Source of the DNA: Zantedeschia hybrid cultivar
Taxonomy: Eukaryota; Streptophyta; Magnoliopsida; Alismatales; Araceae
DNA length: 64,000 nt
NCBI GenBank assembly: GCA_030544215.1
Contig: JARZZO010000002.1
Coordinates: 29,945,395 to 30,009,394, forward strand
Direction: 5' to 3'
The position numbers and the translations under genes are program-made. The notes under the pieces are model-generated. The model was not told the origin of the DNA. It saw only the letters and a list, made by a program, of their open reading frames with translations, and made no database searches. Positions 58,539-64,000 of this stretch are shown here, one piece after another; the first letter of the stretch is position 1, and every line of letters starts with the position of its first letter.

Positions 58539-60712
58539 TACCTCCGTTGCCCCTGTTCTGGAGTCATCAGTTGGAGGAAGAAACAGTCCCATTGAGAGGG
58601 CCCCGTTGACTATGGCTGACAAGTGATCTTTCCATCTGGTTCACCTACTAACGAATCTGCAGAACTCCCTCTCTGTTCAGGTCTATCACCTGTGCATGGA
58701 AAGGACCCCATGCTTCTTCATCCCTTGCACCCAACTGGACCTGGTCCCCCATCTTCGCATGACAGGAAACTAAGGGGCCTGGCCTGTTCATACCAGTCCA
58801 CCTGTTGAACACCTATGCTGCCAGATCTGATACATAGCTTGGAGGGAGGTTGATGAACTTGGAAATGTGGAGTTAACCCATTTGCTTGCACAGGTTAGTG
58901 TCCTGCCCTAGCCCGGTCATAATGATGGAGTAACTGAGTTCATTTAGGATTGTTTGAAGTCTGCTCATGTGGTGATTGAGTGCCCGAATCTGTTACATTC
59001 CAGTTATCATTTCAATTGAGTGATATTGGTGCTAGTTTGTGTAAATTTTGTAAGAGGTAACCTGTCCCGACTCCGTACTCTGTCACATTTGATATTTGGA
59101 CGTGTTCTCTAATCTTCACGGCTAACTCCTATCTACCTTTGATCTATTGATTTGCTTTGAATCTTGCGTGGGACGACGTGCTACACGCTTGGAACTTTGC
59201 ATGGATTGAATATAATTGTTCACTTGAAATTGTTGGTTGTTGTCAGATAATGTTGGCCCTTGTATGATCGTTGCTTATGTTGATGCGCTCATTGATCTGA
59301 TTGTCATATTTTAGTTACATCCCGCGTCATTCTACCATTAGGCTATAGCCTTCCATGAATTTTTTTAGGCGTCGAAGGTACTGCGATACCCTAAAGATTG
59401 GATTTGTCGTCTGCAGACATGATAAGGGAGTGCATTATATCAACTCTAACCAAAACCACCCCCCCACCCCCTCCCCCCTAATTTTGTAACATTTCGTGCA
59501 TAAGAAAAAGGTAGTGGATGTATTTTTTTTTTTTCATGAGTATTTTTTAGTGGTCGAAATTTAACAATTTGGATTAGAAAAGAGAATTTAAATAATGTTT
59601 TTGTAGTGGGTGACACTATTCTTATTTTGTTACCAATGGCAATAGAACCCTCTTTGCCCTCCCCTCTCTATTCATGTGTTTTATGGTGCTACAGTGTGGG
59701 CGATTTAACTGTACACACTATTTCGACCCCATCCTCATGTTAAAAAAAATGATGATAAATTTTCAAATATTCAATTCTCCCTCTTAAAGTTGTTTTCATC
59801 CCTTTAGATCTGTAACGGTCTGATCCAACCCTTGTGAAGTATTGTCCGCTTTGGGCCAAGTCTACACAGTTTTGTCCCCAAAGGACACCTCACTAGTTAT
59901 GGATACGGCTTCTTCATATATATAGCTCAGTAACTTATTCTATTTTTTGATACAAGACTGATCTGGTTGATTCCCATCTCAGCTGCTAGACCCACACCAT
60001 GGTGGCACTTCACTTGCGGGTAGCCCTTTCCTACGGGTAGCTTTTTCCGATGGGGTAGTCCTCACCTCCTGCTCGGCTCGTGACTAGGTCATTACACGCT
60101 CACTAGCTTCCGCGTGGGATGCAATCGGATGGAGCTGGCGAGCCGGCAATGAAATGGGAATTGGACTTACAACCTTATGGGGTGTGAGTTCCTGACTTTT
60201 CTTCTTCGTTTTCTGTTTTGAGATGAATCATATATCCTTGGGGGATACAGTGCACAAATTAAAATATATAGTTCACTAATATAGGATTTTACATTCCCCT
60301 TCCCTTTAAGAATTTAAAACCTCATCTCACTAATCCTCCCTTACACTATGTCCTCAAACTTGCTTTCTACGTAGGTTCGGACTTAGGCCTTAAATTGACA
60401 ACGAAGAACAAAACCTGACTCTTTTAGTTTACACTTTCCTGCAACCTTTGGGTTTTAGTAGGTATGAGTTTCATTACATAGAGTTAGTCCATACCAAAGC
60501 ATCATCTATATCCTTAGAAGCCATTACATATAGCAATAGCAATGCATGACATAATCATCCAACCAAAGTGCAGAGTACAAAATATGTAGTAGCATCGTCT
60601 CATAAATATCATAAATCTTCGTATCTTATGTAAGGCATGTGTCTAATTTGAACTTAAAGTTCTTAGAAGTCATGCATAGCGTATTGTTCACATTTGATGA
60701 ACATGATTCTAC
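58539..60712. other. No supported gene
   Basis: Stop-rich with short frames. A 35-40 bp segment (GGAGGAAGAAACAGTCCCATTGAGAG region, 58573-58614) echoes one on the other side of the Pack-hAT (56943-56979), suggesting an older repeat at the site. A C-rich patch is at 59458-59478. Nothing else was recognised. Confidence 0.4.
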
Positions 60713-61678
60713 CAGTGATTTAAAAGTCGGCCGCCTAGACGATTAGGCGGGCCGCCTAGTAAGGTCAATCCCCATTACCGCCTAGGTGGAAACCGACTCG
60801 TCTTCTTTTGTGAGATTTTAGTTGGACGTCTTCTCCTCTTGTTAAAAGACCTCTATACCCCTACCAATAACTCATATGTGGCTTTGTAAATTGGTAATAT
60901 GCATTTAAGAATTGTTGATGTGCTCAGTAAGTTCTTATCTTAGTATGTTGTTTTTTTTAATATGTTTGCATAGGAACTTGTTCAAGCAGTAATCTTGCAT
61001 TGCATGTAGTTTTTAAAGGAATTGTTTAGACATCTAGTCAATCCACCTAGCTTCTTTTATGGGACTAGACAAATTCTGCACAAATATAAAGTGACATATA
61101 CTTTATCAAGGTACTTGCCAATGAAGATCATAGTATAAAGTTTCTTACCAGAAAAGATCCTTCTGGCAAGTTTGGTCAAGGGGGGGGGGGGTCGGTACGA
61201 CTCGGAGACTTGAAAACTGATACATCTCATTGGGCCACAACAATGCAAGGTTCAGTTCGTCTCTATGTAAGACATGGCTCTTTATGTTCTTCATTTGACG
61301 TAATGCCTACTGCAACAACTGTGAGAACTGGCTGCAGCTACATGGAGACTAATAGGATGCTCCTGTGCTTGTTTGTAGATGCTAGCATAGTAGCTCTCAT
61401 GTTTAGTACTATATTATTCTTCAAAGTGTAGTCACTAACTTTTAGCAAATTAAGATTTATAATTGAATTAGGTACTATGATCCTTATATAAGTTAATATG
61501 AGATGTATGTGGTTAATAGAATTATCAATTAGTAGAGGACATATATAAGAAATTCAAATAAAATGCTCCAAAAAATAGCTGCCTTGGATTTGAGGCGGCC
61601 GCCTCGCTGCCTAGGCTGTCCGCCTCGGCAGTAAGGGGGTTGGCCGACTCACTCCGCCTAGGCCTTTTTAAAACATTG
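60713..61678. mobile_element. hAT-E, non-autonomous hAT of 966 bp
   Basis: Left end CAGTGATTTAAAAGTCGGCC, right end complement of CAATGTTTTAAAAAGGCC. The flanks GATTCTAC at 60705-60712 and 61679-61686 are an exact 8-bp duplication. Both ends carry GCCGCCTAGGCGG-type GC-rich subterminal motifs. The interior is AT-rich with a G-run near 61181 and no transposase frame. It represents a family distinct from A-D by its ends. Confidence 0.9.
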
Positions 61679-61686
61679 GATTCTAC

Positions 61687-63985
61687 CAAATGTATTGAAG
61701 TTACAGATTCTTTTCTTGCTCTCATATGTAGTCTTGTTGGATATGGCAGGTTGAAAAGGAAGGGGATTTTAGGAATGCTGCTAATCTTCTAACCCCAATA
61801 TTTATTTTTAATCCTCACAATCTCTTTTAAGTGTAAAAGTAAACCCGTGGTAAATGAACATTCAAAGAAAGAATGTTCTTGGAATATTCACATCCATTTA
61901 AACTTTTAATTGAAATGACAAATGCATCCTAAGACATTCATTAAATTAAAAAAAATACTCAATGTATAATTCTCTTACCCTATCTCCGAGTTGATGGAGG
62001 AGTCAAAATTTCCTATTGGAAGCCCCTCTGTTTCTCATCCCCCACCCGCAACCAATAAAAAAATGTAGTGCACAAACCTAAAACAATATGATAATACATT
62101 AAGAAATAAAATTGAGAAAGAAATACTCATGTCCTTTATATAACAACATATAAATAAGGTAATATAAATACAGTTCCTATCCCAATAAAAATATGGAATT
62201 GGCTACACCTGTGAGTTATATCCAAAATGAATGACTTTCCCTTATTTTTAGTGAAGCTGAAGAATTAGGACATAAAAATATTTTAAATAAAAGGGTGTGA
62301 GCCAATATAAACATTGTTCTCAATAGGGTCATCTACACTGCTACTTCAACTCCAAACATGTTTAAGTTTCTTATTCATAAAGAAACAATTAAATCGTTCA
62401 TGTTCTATTTTTTGGAAGCTACTCAGGTCAATAAAAACACAGTGGGGAAGTATCAAATCATTGAGAAGGTCAAAGGCCATTAACAGAAATAGAAGCATCA
62501 TCACCTTTACTTGCGATGTTTTCTTCATTAGGTCTCTGTTCTTCATCTCAGTCATGGTGCTTTAGAGTCCTTAAATCATTGGACACTCATATTTATGGTT
62601 CATTGTGATATTATATAGGTATGTATACATAAGTATTGAATGAATTATCTTTCACTATTGGTCATATATTAATTCTTGTTCTTAGCCTTTTAGGGGTAGA
62701 AAAGCGAACCACAGTTTATCTTTTTCTTTTCTGGCTCATGACCATCTTGAGTCATATGTCGCCAGCTTATGAGACCACAATTTATCTTTTTTCTTTTACG
62801 GCTTATGACCATCTTGAGTCATATGTAACCGGCTTATACTTGGAAATCTTGTATAACTCATGTCGAGCCATCTTGAGTCTTTACATAACAGGTATTAGCA
62901 TTCATAAAACTTTAAACTAACTTTTAGTCATTTTACATGGTTGCCTCTACGGTTATAATGGTTCATCATATTCTTTTGAAGTAATTGGGATAACCACTCA
63001 CTGGTAGTCTTTAATTAGTTGAGCAGATGGCATCAAATTGTCTAACATTTGCCTAAGCTGCCAGGGAGTCTTCAACCACTCTAGTAAAATTAGTTAAATC
63101 TGTATGGTACTTCTCCAAGGGCCTCACTATCCTACTGACAATTTGTAGCCAAATCAGGGTCATGTCAGAAGTCTAACCTGGGCAACTATTGTCTGGGGAA
63201 CATTTGAAAAACCCCTAAGGATAAATGCAAATTGAGGCTTAATGCCGATTTTGGACAACTACTTTATGTGCGGAATAAAGTTGGCCTCTGCATAGGGCCA
63301 GATGTTTCTCACTTTTTCATGAGCTGAAACTTAATTTTTTGCTCCAGTGTGGGACTTAGTTTTCTGCTTCAATGTGTTTAAATTGGGACTGTTGGTGCTA
63401 TATAACCCTCTTGGCAACAAACTTTTCATGTGTTGAGGTTGTTAAATTGAATAATTCACATTCTGAATATCCTCACACTATGAAGAGCATAAAACTTACA
63501 ATTCCTGTGTCTCTAATCTCTATAGTACATTGCTGTCTCATTGAATGAATGTGTTCTTGCATTTCTGGACTCCGAACTTCAGAACCTCTCTGCTAATGGT
63601 CCTATTCATTTATTTCGGTGGTATGACAATTGCCTAATTATGATCTAGCTCATGCACATCCTCTTTTTAAATTATCTCAGATTTTGAGATTCATTATGTT
63701 ATGCATTTTTACTGTTTCAATTAGGTATTTTCTTACTGGAAAATTTGGCAAGAAAAGTTTTAAGGATTTGTTCAGGGGAAAGTATGTTGAGGAAAACATA
63801 CTGAGAAACTGCTTTTTCTTGAGATTTTCTTTCATTTCTGGCTAATGGTTGTCACCAAATTGAATATTACTTCAGCCATCTAATTTTTCAATCATTCAGT
63901 TTTTTTTTCTTCTGGGAATATAGCTAAATACAGCTCTCAATTTCATGATGTTACCGACTGATACTCGTGATTATGATCTGCTTTC
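61687..63985. other. No supported gene; possible intron
   Basis: AT-rich with no recognisable protein. It includes the 66-bp duplication below. If the CAT9-like gene continues at the window edge, this is intron. Confidence 0.45.
62708..62839 (+). repeat. 66-bp tandem duplication
   Basis: Copies start ACCACAGTTTATC at 62708 and ACCACAATTTATC at 62774. Each contains CATGACCATCTTGAGTCATA or a close variant. Confidence 0.75.
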
Positions 63986-64000
63986 ATTTATAGCTGCATG
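63986..64000 (+). CDS. Possible start of next CAT9-like exon
   Basis: The window ends TTTCATTTATAG then CTGCATG. A phase-0 exon after FLFAQ should begin with Leu-His in CAT9 proteins, and CTGCAT encodes Leu-His. Only seven bases are visible, so this is a weak but specific match. It needs the next bases to the right. Confidence 0.3.

Overview
This is nuclear DNA of a flowering plant. It holds one split, intron-rich host gene on the + strand (a CAT9-like cationic amino acid transporter), and almost everything else recognisable is transposable element. The exons have canonical GT/AG junctions, the non-LTR elements are plant L1/Cin4-like and RTE-like, the DNA transposons are plant DUF659-type hATs, and there are Ty1/copia and Ty3/gypsy relics and a plastid trnQ fragment. 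The GC-rich gene pieces captured by one transposon hint at a monocot or magnoliid source, but species cannot be read from the window.

Layout. 1-1.64 kb: unassigned. 1.69-19.8 kb: an old 5'-truncated L1-like LINE on the + strand, cut by two insertions. The first is a young LINE (2611-7183) with an intact 1219-aa ORF2 and a perfect 16-bp target duplication. The second is hAT-A (7575-17444, transposase on the - strand), itself cut by hAT-C (11021-15823, + strand). 19.8-21.9 kb: degenerate repeats and an RTE 3' end. 21.945-23.254 kb: four CAT9-like exons. The next CAT9-like exon lies at 36956-37045, so the intron is about 13.7 kb. It holds copia relics, a MITE, and hAT-B (29348-34860) inserted in a LINE relic; hAT-B carries a 135-bp hAT MITE in its own transposase gene. 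If the CTGCATG after an AG at the window edge starts the next exon, all of 37-64 kb is a second giant intron.

37-43 kb: a long AT/AG microsatellite, a gypsy gag relic, and a copia relic carrying plastid DNA with trnQ-UUG. 42998-47112: hAT-D, whose five-exon transposase gene shows only one obvious nonsense codon. 47.7-52.6 kb: a non-coding LTR element with three LTRs, two of them separated by only 5 bp. 52.6-55.4 kb: gypsy and copia relics and a LINE relic. 57121-58530: a hAT-type Pack-TE holding a receptor-kinase fragment and a 3-ketoacyl-CoA synthase fragment tail to tail. 60713-61678: another non-autonomous hAT. 61.7-64 kb: no coding signal.

Main points: six hAT-type insertions have exact 8-bp target duplications (A, B, C, D, the Pack-hAT and hAT-E), plus the small MITE inside B. 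They fall into groups with distinct terminal repeats and distinct GC-rich subterminal arrays, so nesting order can be read directly. The most interesting items are the two-gene Pack-hAT, the 152-bp tandem arrays upstream of the hAT-A/B transposases, the conserved hairpin next to the TATA box in hAT-C/D, the LTR-LTR junction, and the CAT9-like gene stretched by transposons.
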